From Chitinophaga pinensis (GTDB taxonomy: Bacteria > Bacteroidota > Bacteroidia > Chitinophagales > Chitinophagaceae), in assembly GCF_007896845.1 (NCBI RefSeq), contig NZ_VOHS01000010.1, positions 62,001 to 126,000 of the forward strand: a stretch of 64,000 nucleotides of DNA, given 5' to 3'. Of the stretch, positions 29,625 to 39,300 are shown piece after piece. The notes beneath the pieces were generated by a model, which was given only the letters and a program-made list of their open reading frames with translations, was not told the DNA's origin and made no database searches. Numbering within the stretch: position 1 is the stretch's first letter; every line of letters starts with the position of its first letter. A program made the position numbers and the translations under genes.

Positions 29625-30369
29625 TCCTGTCAATTAATTGCTGCACCGTGCCAGCCATATCCCTCAGGTCCACCACTTTTCCTACCACTATTACCGCCGG
29701 ATTGGACATGCCGGCATGTTGCGCTTTGAATACTATGTCTTTAACGGTTCCCGTAACGAATTTCTCTTTATCAGTTGTACTGTTCTGAATAATCGCTACC
29801 GGCATACTGCTTTTGCCGTACCCTGCAAATATATCCATTATTGCTTCCAGCTTGCTCATTGCCATCAATATAATGACAGTAGCAGTAGACTGGGCGGCGA
29901 GCTGAATATCTGCCGAGATCTCTCCCGTCAGCGTGGTGCCGGTTGTTACCCAGAAACTTTCGGTCATACCCCTCGATGTCAGCGGGATCATCTGTCCTGC
30001 CGGAGCAGCCAATGCACTGGAGATACCGGGGATTACCTGTACGGGTATACCAGCTCCCCGGGCAGCAGCTATTTCTTCTGTAGCCCGGCCAAATACAAAG
30101 GAATCCCCTCCCTTGAGCCTGACCACGTGTCCGTGGGATTGAGCGTACTCTACTATCAGGTGATTGATCTCCTGCTGGGATAGCGAATGGCATCCATACC
30201 GCTTTCCTACAAAACGAACGACCGCACCTGGCTTTGCATAGGATAATAAGGTCTCATTGACGAGCGCATCATATAAGATCACGTCTGCCTGACGGATCAC
30301 GTTGATCGCCTTTAGTGTAATGAGTTCAGGATCTCCGGGTCCAGCACCTACTAAGGATAAATATGCCAT
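29611..30369 (-). CDS. cobA: Uroporphyrinogen-III C-methyltransferase (siroheme synthesis)
   Basis: A 252-residue SUMT that methylates uroporphyrinogen III at C2 and C7 to precorrin-2, the precursor of siroheme. Family motifs are SLVGAGPGDPELITLKAINVI at the start (GAGPGD being the SAM site), DVILYDALV, GKRYGCHSLSQQEIN, RLKGGDSFVFGRATEE and PGISSALAAPAG. It is a stand-alone SUMT, without the CysG oxidase/ferrochelatase part. Divergent from nirB, it supplies the siroheme that NirB needs. It shares a transcript with the Fnr-like regulator. Confidence 0.93.
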   Translation of the reverse strand: MAYLSLVGAGPGDPELITLKAINVIRQADVILYDALVNETLLSYAKPGAVVRFVGKRYGCHSLSQQEINHLIVEYAQSHGHVVRLKGGDSFVFGRATEEIAAARGAGIPVQVIPGISSALAAPAGQMIPLTSRGMTESFWVTTGTTLTGEISADIQLAAQSTATVIILMAMSKLEAIMDIFAGYGKSSMPVAIIQNSTTDKEKFVTGTVKDIVFKAQHAGMSNPAVIVVGKVVDLRDMAGTVQQLIDRNEER

Positions 30370-30448
30370 ATGAGATATATTACAAATAAAATTATATGAG
30401 TAAAATCATACTAATCACTATAAAATTAGAACACTTATTCCTAATTTC

Positions 30449-30462
30449 ATGATGCAGATCAT
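30449..30462. promoter_or_regulatory. FNR-type palindrome in the divergent nir promoter region
   Basis: ATGAT-gcag-ATCAT fits the NNGAT-N4-ATCNN pattern of Fnr-family sites (canonical TTGAT-N4-ATCAA). It lies 103 bp before the nirB ATG and 80 bp before the SUMT start. The regulator encoded two genes away is an Fnr-type protein, so it is the natural ligand. One perfect 14-bp site could still be chance. Confidence 0.55.
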
Positions 30463-30564
30463 AAAAAACGGCATTTTTTATCACTCGATCAGGAAAATAA
30501 ATATCATATTATATTTTTCATAATACTTAGCCGTTTCTCATTTTATCAACTCAATTCTTTGCCA

Positions 30565-33084
30565 ATGAAAATTGTAATTATAGGCAATGGCATGGTTAGC
30601 TACAAATTTTGTGAGAAAATAATCTCCAGAATTCCGGCAGGTACCGCTGAGATCGTAGTTTTTGGCGAGGAGCCCCGTCCCGCATACGACCGTGTCCACT
30701 TAAGTGAATTTTTTGCCGGCAAAACAGCAGACGACCTTTTAATGGCGCCGGCTGACTGGTATGCTGCCAACAATATTACGCTTCACCTCGGCGACCCTGT
30801 TCAGCAGATCGACCGTTCCAACAAGACTGTCCACTCCTATAAAGGCATTACGGAAGCCTACGACTATCTTATTATAGCTACCGGCTCCTCCGCTTTCGTA
30901 CCTCCTATTCCCGGTGTAGACAAAAAAGGAGTATTCATCTACCGCACCATAGAAGACCTCGAACTCATGCGGGACTATGCCCCACGTGCCAGAAGGGGTG
31001 TCGTAATAGGTGGTGGCCTGCTGGGGCTTGAGGCAGCCAAAGCCATGCTGGACCTCGGCATTGCCGATACGCATGTTATTGAATTTGCACCCAGACTGAT
31101 GCCCCGCCAGATCGATGAAAGCGGCTCCCGTATTCTGGAACAGCAATTAAACCAACTAGGCTTAGTTATCCACACCAATAAAAATACCAGCGAGGTACTG
31201 GGTGGCGATACCATCACCGGTTTACAATTTGCCGATGAAACCCACCTCGACGCAGATATGCTGGTTATTTCCGCCGGTATCAAACCAAGGGATGAACTGG
31301 CAAAACTCAGCGGACTGGAAACCGGTCACCGGGGAGGTATCGTAGTCAATGAATACATGCAGACCACTGATCCGGAGATATATGCAATCGGCGAATGTGC
31401 CCTTTACAGCGGCATGATCTACGGTCTGGTTGCACCCGGATATGAGATGGCAGAAGTAGTAGCCACACATATATATAATAGTCTGGCCGCTGCTCCCGTT
31501 CCTGAAAAGACCTTCACTGGTTTTGACATGAGCACCAAACTAAAACTGATCGGTGTAGACGTTGCCAGCTTCGGCGATCCCTTCGCTCCTGCTGATACCT
31601 GCCGCAGTATCGTGTTTGAAGATACAATGAAAGGCGTATACAAACGTATCAGTATTACCAATGACGGCAAACACCTGCTCGGCGGTATCCTGATCGGTGA
31701 TGCTGATGCCTATAATATGCTGCTGCAGACCGCTAAAAATAAAGTGATCCTTCCGCCGAATCCGGAAGATGTGCTGCTGGGCGCACGTGGCGGTAGTCAG
31801 GAAACCGGCGCCGGCGTACTTGGTCTGCCGGAAGACGCGATCATCTGTAGTTGTGAAAGCATCAGCAAAGGTGATATCTGTTCCGCTGTGGAAGCAGGTA
31901 ATGAGACACTCGACGCGATTAAAAAATGCACGAAAGCAGCTACCTGCTGTGGCGGTTGTACGCCGATGGTAAAAGACCTGATCACAGGTACCATGAAGGC
32001 ACAGGGCAAATATATCCGTAATGTCATCTGTGAGCACTTTGCATACTCCCGTCAGGAACTCTATGACCTGATCCGTATCAAAAATATCCGTGCATTCGAT
32101 GATGCACTCGACCATTATGGCGCCGGTGATGGCTGCGAAGTGTGCAAACCGGTAGTAGCCTCTATCATGGCCAGTCTCTGGAATGATATGATCCTCGACA
32201 AAGGCAATGATACTGTACAGGATTCCAATGACCGCTTCCTCGCCAATATACAGAAAGGTGGTACCTACTCTGTTGTGCCACGCATTCCCGGCGGAGAGAT
32301 CACGCCGGCAAAACTACTGGTGATCGCACAGGTAGCGCTGAAATATAATCTGTACACCAAAATAACCGGCGGACAACGTATTGACCTCTTCGGCGCACAT
32401 CTGGACGATCTTCCCAACATCTGGGAAGAACTGATTGATGCCGGCTTTGAAAGCGGCCACGCCTATGGTAAAGCACTACGTACAGTAAAAAGCTGCGTAG
32501 GTTCTACATGGTGCCGTTTCGGTCTGCATGACAGTGTCACTTTTGCGATACAGATAGAAGAACGTTACCGTGGCTTACGTGCTCCACATAAACTCAAATC
32601 CGCCGTATCCGGCTGTATCAGGGAATGTGCGGAGGCACAGTCCAAAGACTTCGGCATCATTGCCACAGAAAAAGGCTGGAACCTGTATGTATGCGGCAAC
32701 GGTGGCTCTAAACCACAACATGCCATCCTGCTGGCTTCAGACCTTGATAGCGAAACCTGTATCCGCTACATTGACCGCTTCCTGATGTTCTACATCAAAA
32801 CGGCCGATCCGCTGACCCGTACTGCTACATGGCTGAATAAACTGGATGGTGGTATCACTTATCTCCGCAATGTGGTAGTGAATGACAGTCTGGGCATTGC
32901 GGCAGAACTGGAAGCAGAAATGCAGGGGCTTGTAGACAGATACAAATGTGAGTGGAGAGAAGTAGTTGAAAGTCCTGAATTGCGTAAGCGCTTCTCCCAC
33001 TTCGTCAATGCACCCGGCACCAAAGATCCGACCGTCAAATTTGATAATCTGAGAGAGCAGAAGAAAGCTGCCGAATGGAAATAA
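30565..33084 (+). CDS. nirB: Assimilatory nitrite reductase [NAD(P)H], large subunit
   Basis: An 839-residue enzyme reducing nitrite to ammonium with six electrons from NAD(P)H. Domains in order: FAD/NAD(P) oxidoreductase (about 1-310, starting KIVIIGNGMVSYKF); BFD-type [2Fe-2S] domain (about 426-480, cysteines in CSCES and CCGGC); ferredoxin-like half domain (about 560-620); and the siroheme/[4Fe-4S] domain with C644-x5-C650 and C684-x3-C688. All metal-ligand cysteines are present. I chose the ATG at 30565 over a TTG six bases upstream. It is followed 24 bp later by nirD and then by nitrate uptake and reduction genes. Confidence 0.95.
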   Translation: MKIVIIGNGMVSYKFCEKIISRIPAGTAEIVVFGEEPRPAYDRVHLSEFFAGKTADDLLMAPADWYAANNITLHLGDPVQQIDRSNKTVHSYKGITEAYDYLIIATGSSAFVPPIPGVDKKGVFIYRTIEDLELMRDYAPRARRGVVIGGGLLGLEAAKAMLDLGIADTHVIEFAPRLMPRQIDESGSRILEQQLNQLGLVIHTNKNTSEVLGGDTITGLQFADETHLDADMLVISAGIKPRDELAKLSGLETGHRGGIVVNEYMQTTDPEIYAIGECALYSGMIYGLVAPGYEMAEVVATHIYNSLAAAPVPEKTFTGFDMSTKLKLIGVDVASFGDPFAPADTCRSIVFEDTMKGVYKRISITNDGKHLLGGILIGDADAYNMLLQTAKNKVILPPNPEDVLLGARGGSQETGAGVLGLPEDAIICSCESISKGDICSAVEAGNETLDAIKKCTKAATCCGGCTPMVKDLITGTMKAQGKYIRNVICEHFAYSRQELYDLIRIKNIRAFDDALDHYGAGDGCEVCKPVVASIMASLWNDMILDKGNDTVQDSNDRFLANIQKGGTYSVVPRIPGGEITPAKLLVIAQVALKYNLYTKITGGQRIDLFGAHLDDLPNIWEELIDAGFESGHAYGKALRTVKSCVGSTWCRFGLHDSVTFAIQIEERYRGLRAPHKLKSAVSGCIRECAEAQSKDFGIIATEKGWNLYVCGNGGSKPQHAILLASDLDSETCIRYIDRFLMFYIKTADPLTRTATWLNKLDGGITYLRNVVVNDSLGIAAELEAEMQGLVDRYKCEWREVVESPELRKRFSHFVNAPGTKDPTVKFDNLREQKKAAEWK

Positions 33085-33108
33085 TTACATCAATCAACAC
33101 GATAACTT

Positions 33109-33477
33109 ATGTCAGTCGCCATTAGCACAAGCACAACAATAGCATGGTTTTATGCCTGTAATGTAAACGACGTTCCCAATAATGGAGGCGTGTGTGTAAA
33201 ATATGATGAAGTGCAGATCGCTCTGTTCCGGTTTGCACGCCGTGATGCGTGGTATGCTACACAGAATCTTTGTCCGCACCGCCAGCAGATGGCCCTTAGC
33301 CGTGGTATGACCGGTACGCACGACGGTGAGCCAAAAGTGGCTTGCCCTTTCCATAAAAAAACATTTTCACTCGAAGACGGACGTTGTCTGTCAGATGATA
33401 CAGAATGTTCCCTGACCACTTACCCTGTCAAAGTAGAGGGTGATCGTGTCTACATCGGGATCATGCAGGAAGCATAA
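33109..33477 (+). CDS. nirD: Nitrite reductase small subunit, Rieske-like
   Basis: A 122-residue NirD-type protein with a Rieske fold. It retains a CPHRQQMALSRG and CPFHKKTFSLEDG pair, that is C-x-H and C-x2-H, so this member appears able to bind a [2Fe-2S] cluster, whereas the E. coli NirD lost the ligands. It pairs with NirB in the cytoplasm. It follows nirB closely and belongs to the same operon. Confidence 0.92.
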   Translation: MSVAISTSTTIAWFYACNVNDVPNNGGVCVKYDEVQIALFRFARRDAWYATQNLCPHRQQMALSRGMTGTHDGEPKVACPFHKKTFSLEDGRCLSDDTECSLTTYPVKVEGDRVYIGIMQEA

Positions 33478-33531
33478 TAACAGCAGAGAGAGCGGGAATA
33501 CTCTTATTGCTCACATTATCAACCAGAATGC

Positions 33532-34887
33532 ATGAAACGATTATTCTCCGCAGGCGTTTGCTGCCTGCTATGCATGCTCTTTTTCAATCCTTCCGCGTGG
33601 GCACAGTTCACCGTAGGGGCACAACTCCGAACGCGTTCGGAATTCCGGGATGGTCAGGCAGCTCCGTTGCCCAAAGACGCTTCGCCGGCATTCTTCACCT
33701 CACAGCGTACGCGTCTCTCCGCGGGATTCAGTGGTTACCGCTTTAAACTGGGCGTCACTATACAGGATGTCCGGGTATGGGGACAGGACGCATCGACCAT
33801 TAACAGGACGACTACACAAGACAACAACGCCCTGATACTACACGAAGCATGGGCGGAAATTATGTTGCTGGATACTGTCGTAAAAAACAAAAGCCTCCTC
33901 CTGAAAATAGGCCGGCAGGAAATCGTCTATGATGACAGCCGCCTGCTGGGTAACCTCGAATGGTTACAACAAGGCAGAAGACACGATGCAGCTGTGCTGA
34001 AATATGAAAGCGGGCCGTATACATTGCATCTTGGCGTGGCTTTCAATCAGAACAAGGAAAATGCAGCCGGTACCGTGTACAATCCGACACCACCGGGCAA
34101 TTATACCGCCAACACAAACGGCGCTGCGATGTACAAAAGCCTCGAGTACCTGTACGCAGGAAAGAAGTTAGGAAAAGGCAACCTCTCCTTTCTCTTTCTC
34201 GCGGATCAGTTCTCCAGATTCCATCCTGACAGCACAGGCGTCAAGATCTGGGACAAGGGCGTACATACGCGCATCACTACAGGACTTTATTATAATAACA
34301 CCCTTGATAAGCTCACCCTGACCGCCGCAGGGTATTACCAGTCCGGAAAAAATGCCAATGCACAGGACTTAAGTGCAGGACTGCTGTCAGCCGCTTTCCA
34401 ATATCAGCTGTGCAGTACATTCAGTGCAGGTTTAGGCGCTGATTATACCACCGGCGGTATTGGTTCGGATGGCACCAGCCACGCATTTGATCCGCTGTAT
34501 GGTACGCCGCATAAGTTCTGGGGATATATGGACTACTTCTACGTGGCCAGCGCTTTCGGGAACAGAGGTCTGCAGGACTATTACCTGAAAACGAAATACA
34601 AACCCAATACAAAGTTTCTGTTGAGCGCTGACCTGCACCAGTTCTATAGTGCCAGCGATATACCGGATAACCTTAGCAGGAAATTCGGTACAGAAGCAGA
34701 TCTGGTAGCCAATTATGCGCTGACCAAAGTCATCTCATTCGAAGCAGGCTACAGTCATTTCTGGAGCACAGCTTCACTCGCTTCGCCCGGTGTAAAGAAT
34801 ATCGCCAACGCACAAAGCAACAGTAACTGGGCATATGTGATGATCAATATTAAACCGGAGATGGTGCTACAGGCGCTGAAAAATTAA
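33532..34887 (+). CDS. Alginate-export-domain outer-membrane porin
   Basis: A 451-residue protein with a 24-residue signal peptide (cleavage near AWAQ) and a body of amphipathic beta strands typical of the alginate export (AlgE-like) porin family: GAQLRTRSEFRDG, then SQRTRLSAGFSGYRFKLGV, and LLLKIGRQEIVYDDSRLLG. Proteins of this family occur in nitrate-assimilation loci of Bacteroidota and probably let small anions cross the outer membrane; alginate export is unlikely here. It lies 54 bp after nirD and before the inner-membrane nitrate transporter, in the same orientation. Confidence 0.8.
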   Translation: MKRLFSAGVCCLLCMLFFNPSAWAQFTVGAQLRTRSEFRDGQAAPLPKDASPAFFTSQRTRLSAGFSGYRFKLGVTIQDVRVWGQDASTINRTTTQDNNALILHEAWAEIMLLDTVVKNKSLLLKIGRQEIVYDDSRLLGNLEWLQQGRRHDAAVLKYESGPYTLHLGVAFNQNKENAAGTVYNPTPPGNYTANTNGAAMYKSLEYLYAGKKLGKGNLSFLFLADQFSRFHPDSTGVKIWDKGVHTRITTGLYYNNTLDKLTLTAAGYYQSGKNANAQDLSAGLLSAAFQYQLCSTFSAGLGADYTTGGIGSDGTSHAFDPLYGTPHKFWGYMDYFYVASAFGNRGLQDYYLKTKYKPNTKFLLSADLHQFYSASDIPDNLSRKFGTEADLVANYALTKVISFEAGYSHFWSTASLASPGVKNIANAQSNSNWAYVMINIKPEMVLQALKN

Positions 34888-34993
34888 CGGAAGACAGAAC
34901 GGACAGTGAAGACAGACTACCAATCATAAAAGTGTCAACGGCGCAGATAAACATTGGCTGCACCTGATTATTAACAACCGAGATCTTTTCAAC

Positions 34994-36298
34994 ATGAACA
35001 CACAACCTTTAAATAAACTCCCCCTCTTCACACTGAACTCGGTGCACATGCGCACCTTTCATACCACCTGGCTGATGTTCTTCGTCTGTTTCTTCGGCTG
35101 GTTTGGCCTTGCGCCACTCATGCCTACGATCAGGGAAGACCTTGGACTGAACAAGGCACAGGTCGGAAATATCATTATTGCATCCGTATCCAGCACTATC
35201 ATAGCGAGACTCATTATCGGCAAGCTCTGTGATACCTGGGGACCCCGTAAAACAGCCATCAGGTTACTCATCGCAGGATCACTGCCGGTATTTCTGGTGG
35301 GGCTGTCAAAAGATTATACGACGTTTCTCCTGTTTCGTCTTGCCATTGGCGTTATTGGTGCATCTTTCGTTATCACACAGTTCCATACTTCCATGATGTT
35401 TGCACCTAACATCAAAGGCACGGCCAATGCAGTAACCGGCGGATGGGGTAATCTGGGTGGCGGTGTCACCAACATGGTAATGCCGCTCATATTTGCAGCA
35501 ATCGTAGGTTTTGGTTATACCAAACAGGAAGCATGGCGTTTTGCGATGATCGTACCGGGTGTGATGATGCTGATCGTGGCATGGATGTACTACAAGTTCA
35601 CCAAAGATACCCCTGCGGGTAACTTTGATGAGATCGGACGTAACAGCGATAAAACGAAATCAAAAACCGACTGGAGTATTCTTGCTGACTGGCGTATATG
35701 GGCGCTGACTCTGGCGTATGGCATGTGTTTCGGCATGGAAATCACTTTCGATAACGTCGCTTCTTTACACTTCGTGGATACATTCCATCTTTCACAGAGC
35801 AGTGCAGGTTTCTGGGCTGGCGTATTCGGTTTCATGAACATCTTTGCAAGAGCATTGGGAGGTATTGTATCAGATAAAATAGGCGCCAGATCTGGTATGC
35901 GCGGTAAAGGCGTGCTGCTGGCCTGTGTGCTGTTACTGGAAGGAATTGGTCTGCTGTTGTTTGCACAGGCAGGCACACTGGCATTGGCCATCATCTCTAT
36001 GCTCAGTTTTGCATTGTTCCTGAAAATGGCCAATGGCGCAACATACGGTATTGTTCCATTTATCAATGAAAAGAATGTCGGACTGGTAAGTGGCATTGTA
36101 GGAGCCGGTGGTAACCTCGGTGGTATGCTGTTTGGCTTCCTTTTCAAATCAGAATCCATCACCTATGTAGAAGCATTCACCTACATCGGTTATATCGTGA
36201 TCGCAGTATCAGTGATTGTGCTGCTCACCCGATTCATTAAAAAACCAGCTACTGAAGCCTCCACCGCCACTACCGGGCAGGTAGCATTTGCAGATTAA
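34994..36298 (+). CDS. Nitrate/nitrite transporter (NNP family, major facilitator)
   Basis: A 434-residue transporter with about 12 membrane helices. It has both nitrate signature motifs of the NNP family: GGWGNLGGGVTNMVMP around residues 150-165 and GAGGNLGGMLFGF near 370. The first helix region has the conserved HMRTFHTTWLMFF segment. It imports nitrate, possibly exchanging nitrite, across the inner membrane. It is 2 bp before the nitrate reductase start and clearly co-transcribed with it. NarK and NasA names are both used for such proteins. Confidence 0.93.
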   Translation: MNTQPLNKLPLFTLNSVHMRTFHTTWLMFFVCFFGWFGLAPLMPTIREDLGLNKAQVGNIIIASVSSTIIARLIIGKLCDTWGPRKTAIRLLIAGSLPVFLVGLSKDYTTFLLFRLAIGVIGASFVITQFHTSMMFAPNIKGTANAVTGGWGNLGGGVTNMVMPLIFAAIVGFGYTKQEAWRFAMIVPGVMMLIVAWMYYKFTKDTPAGNFDEIGRNSDKTKSKTDWSILADWRIWALTLAYGMCFGMEITFDNVASLHFVDTFHLSQSSAGFWAGVFGFMNIFARALGGIVSDKIGARSGMRGKGVLLACVLLLEGIGLLLFAQAGTLALAIISMLSFALFLKMANGATYGIVPFINEKNVGLVSGIVGAGGNLGGMLFGFLFKSESITYVEAFTYIGYIVIAVSVIVLLTRFIKKPATEASTATTGQVAFAD

Positions 36299-36300
36299 CC

Positions 36301-39300
36301 ATGACAGGCAATCATCAACATAATAAACTTCCTGCGGGCAGTTACCGTAGCACCTGCTGTTATTGCGGTGTAGGTTGCGGTATTATTGTCAACAGGGACA
36401 GGCAGGGAAAGATCACAGTGGAAGGAGATAAAGATCATCCGGTGAACAGAGGTATGCTTTGTTCAAAAGGTATGAACCTACATTACACCGTGATGGACAC
36501 ATCAGACAGGCTTTACTACCCGGAAATGCGCTATCACCGGCAAATGCCCAGACAGCGCGTTTCCTGGGATCAGGCGCTCGAGCGTACTGCTGCCGTGTTT
36601 AAACAGATGATTGAGCAATATGGTCCCGACTCCGTTGCCTTCTACGCATCCGGACAATGTCTTACAGAAGAATATTATGTCGTTAATAAACTCATCAAGG
36701 GATTTATTGGCAGTAATAATATCGACACCAACTCAAGACTCTGTATGAGCAGTGCCGTAGCAGCTTATAAACTGTCGCTGGGTGAAGACAGTGTACCCGG
36801 TTGTTATGATGATATCGAACAGACGGATTGCATCTTTGTAGCGGGTGCTAACCCCGCATGGTGCCACCCGATCTTATGGCGCAGGATCGAAGCTGCAAAG
36901 GCAAAAAATCCTGATATGAAGATCATTGTCAGCGATCCCCGTGTCACGCAAAGTTGCGCGATCGCTGATATACACCTGCAGATCATGCCCGGTACCGATA
37001 TTGTGTTACATCATGCTATAGGTCGACTGCTGATAGAAGCCGGTCACATTGATCAGGATTTCATACAACAGCATACGGAGGGTTTCTTAAAGTACCGGGA
37101 TACGGTCATGGAGCGCAGCATCAGCAGCGCTGCTGCCATTTGTGGTATTACAGAAGACCAGCTATACGAAGCGGCCGCATTGCTGGGTAATATGCGTAGC
37201 TTCATGACTATGTGGACGATGGGACTGAACCAAAGTGCGGTGGGTGTCCATAAAAACCTGAGCCTGATTAATCTCAACCTGATCACCGGTAAGATCGGTA
37301 AACCGGGTTGTGGTCCCTTCTCCCTCACCGGACAACCCAATGCTATGGGTGGCAGAGAAGTAGGGGGATTGTCTAATATGCTGCCCGCGCATCGCGTACT
37401 GGATAACCCTGCGCACCGTCAGGAAGTAGAAGCCTTCTGGGGAGGTACAAAAATATCCGACAAACCGGGGCTTACCGCCACAGAAATGTTTGAAGCACTG
37501 AACGACGGAAGACTCAAAGCCATCTGGATCATGTGCACCAATCCACTGGTAAGTCTGCCGGACGCCCGTATGGCGGAAGCCGCCCTGCAAAAGGCAAAGT
37601 TTGTCGTTGTACAGGAGATTTCCAATAAACCGGAAACAATCCGCTATGCAGACGTTGTACTTCCCGCAGCAGCATGGACCGAGAAGGAAGGTACGATGAC
37701 CAATGCGGAAAGAAGGATCACCTGGCTGCAACGTATTAATGAAGCACCCGGAGAGGCGCTGCCGGATGCGGAGATCATCTGCCGCTTCGCACAGAAAATG
37801 GGATTCAAAGGCTTTGATTATGAAGGTCCTGCTGACATTTATGCGGAGCACAGCCGTCTGACAGCCGGTACCAATATCGACATCAGCGGTGTAGATTATA
37901 ACGTATTGAAAGACAAACGTTCTCTGCAATGGCCCTACCCTGCCGGCACGACCGGTCCGGGTACCCCCAGACTCTTTACAGATCATCATTTCTATACATC
38001 ATCCACCAAAGCAATCATACATTCTTTCCCGGATGACAACAGATCAAGTCCACCTCATGTCCAGTTCCCCCTCATTCTCACTACGGGACGTATAAGGGAT
38101 CAATGGCATACAATGAGCAAGACAGGCAAGGTCAGCAAGCTGAAACAGCATATTCCGGCTCCTCTGCTGGAAATACACCCGGATGATGCCAGAGAGCGTC
38201 ATATCAAAGAGGCAGACATTGTAGAGATATTCAGTGAAAATGGTGTAGTACGTGTGAAAGCACAACTAAGCACCTCCATTAAAAAGGGTGTTGTCTTTCT
38301 GCCTATGCACTGGGGCAAGATACTGGACAATGACCTGAACAGGGCTAATAACCTGACCCACAGACTGGTGGATAAAATATCCAAACAACCGGATCTGAAA
38401 TATACCGCCGTACAGGTACAACTGTATCGCAAACCCCGGCAACGTATTATCATCATCGGTGCAGGTGCGGGCGCCTGTGGTTTTGTAAAATCATACAGAG
38501 AACTGAATACCACCGATACCATTACCGTATTCAGCAAAGAGGATCAACCCTTCTATAACAGAGTGATGCTGCCTGATTATATCAGTGGCACCCAGCAATG
38601 GCAACAGCTGGTAAAGATGACAGACGATGAGGAATCTATGCTGGATATCACATTACACCGCGGTGTCAGCATTGAAAAGATAGACAGGGAACAGAAAACA
38701 GTGACTGACAGCAAAGGTATTACACACGAATACGATGTGCTTATTCTGGGTATGGGTAGCCGTGCGGCCACGCTGAAAGACACACCATCGCTGCCGGGCA
38801 TTTTCACCATGCGTAACCGCAGGGATGCAGATGCCTTTGTTCAGCATATAGATCCGGCAGCAGGGAAAGTGGTGATTGTAGGCGGCGGACTGCTGGGTAT
38901 TGAATTAGCTGCTTCACTAAGAGAAATGGATATAGAGGTCGCTGTACTGCAGCGTACGTCTAAACTGATGGACAGACAGCTGGATGCCCTGGGCAGCCAG
39001 CTGTTGTATGAAGAATTGACTGACCGCGGCATAGAGATCTTATACAATGATGAAATAGAGCGCTTTACCGGTTTGAATAAACTGGATGGCATCCGGCTGA
39101 AAAGCGGTCGTCAGGTGACATGTCAGGCAGTCGTCATGTCTATAGGCACCGTTCCGAACATCGAACTGGCGAAAGCGTCTTCTTTATTATGCAAACGCGG
39201 TGTGATCGTCAATGAATACCTGATGACCAGCGATCCTGCTATCTATGCCATCGGAGAGATCGCTGAATTCAATGGGACGCTCTTTGGCATCACGGCGGCA

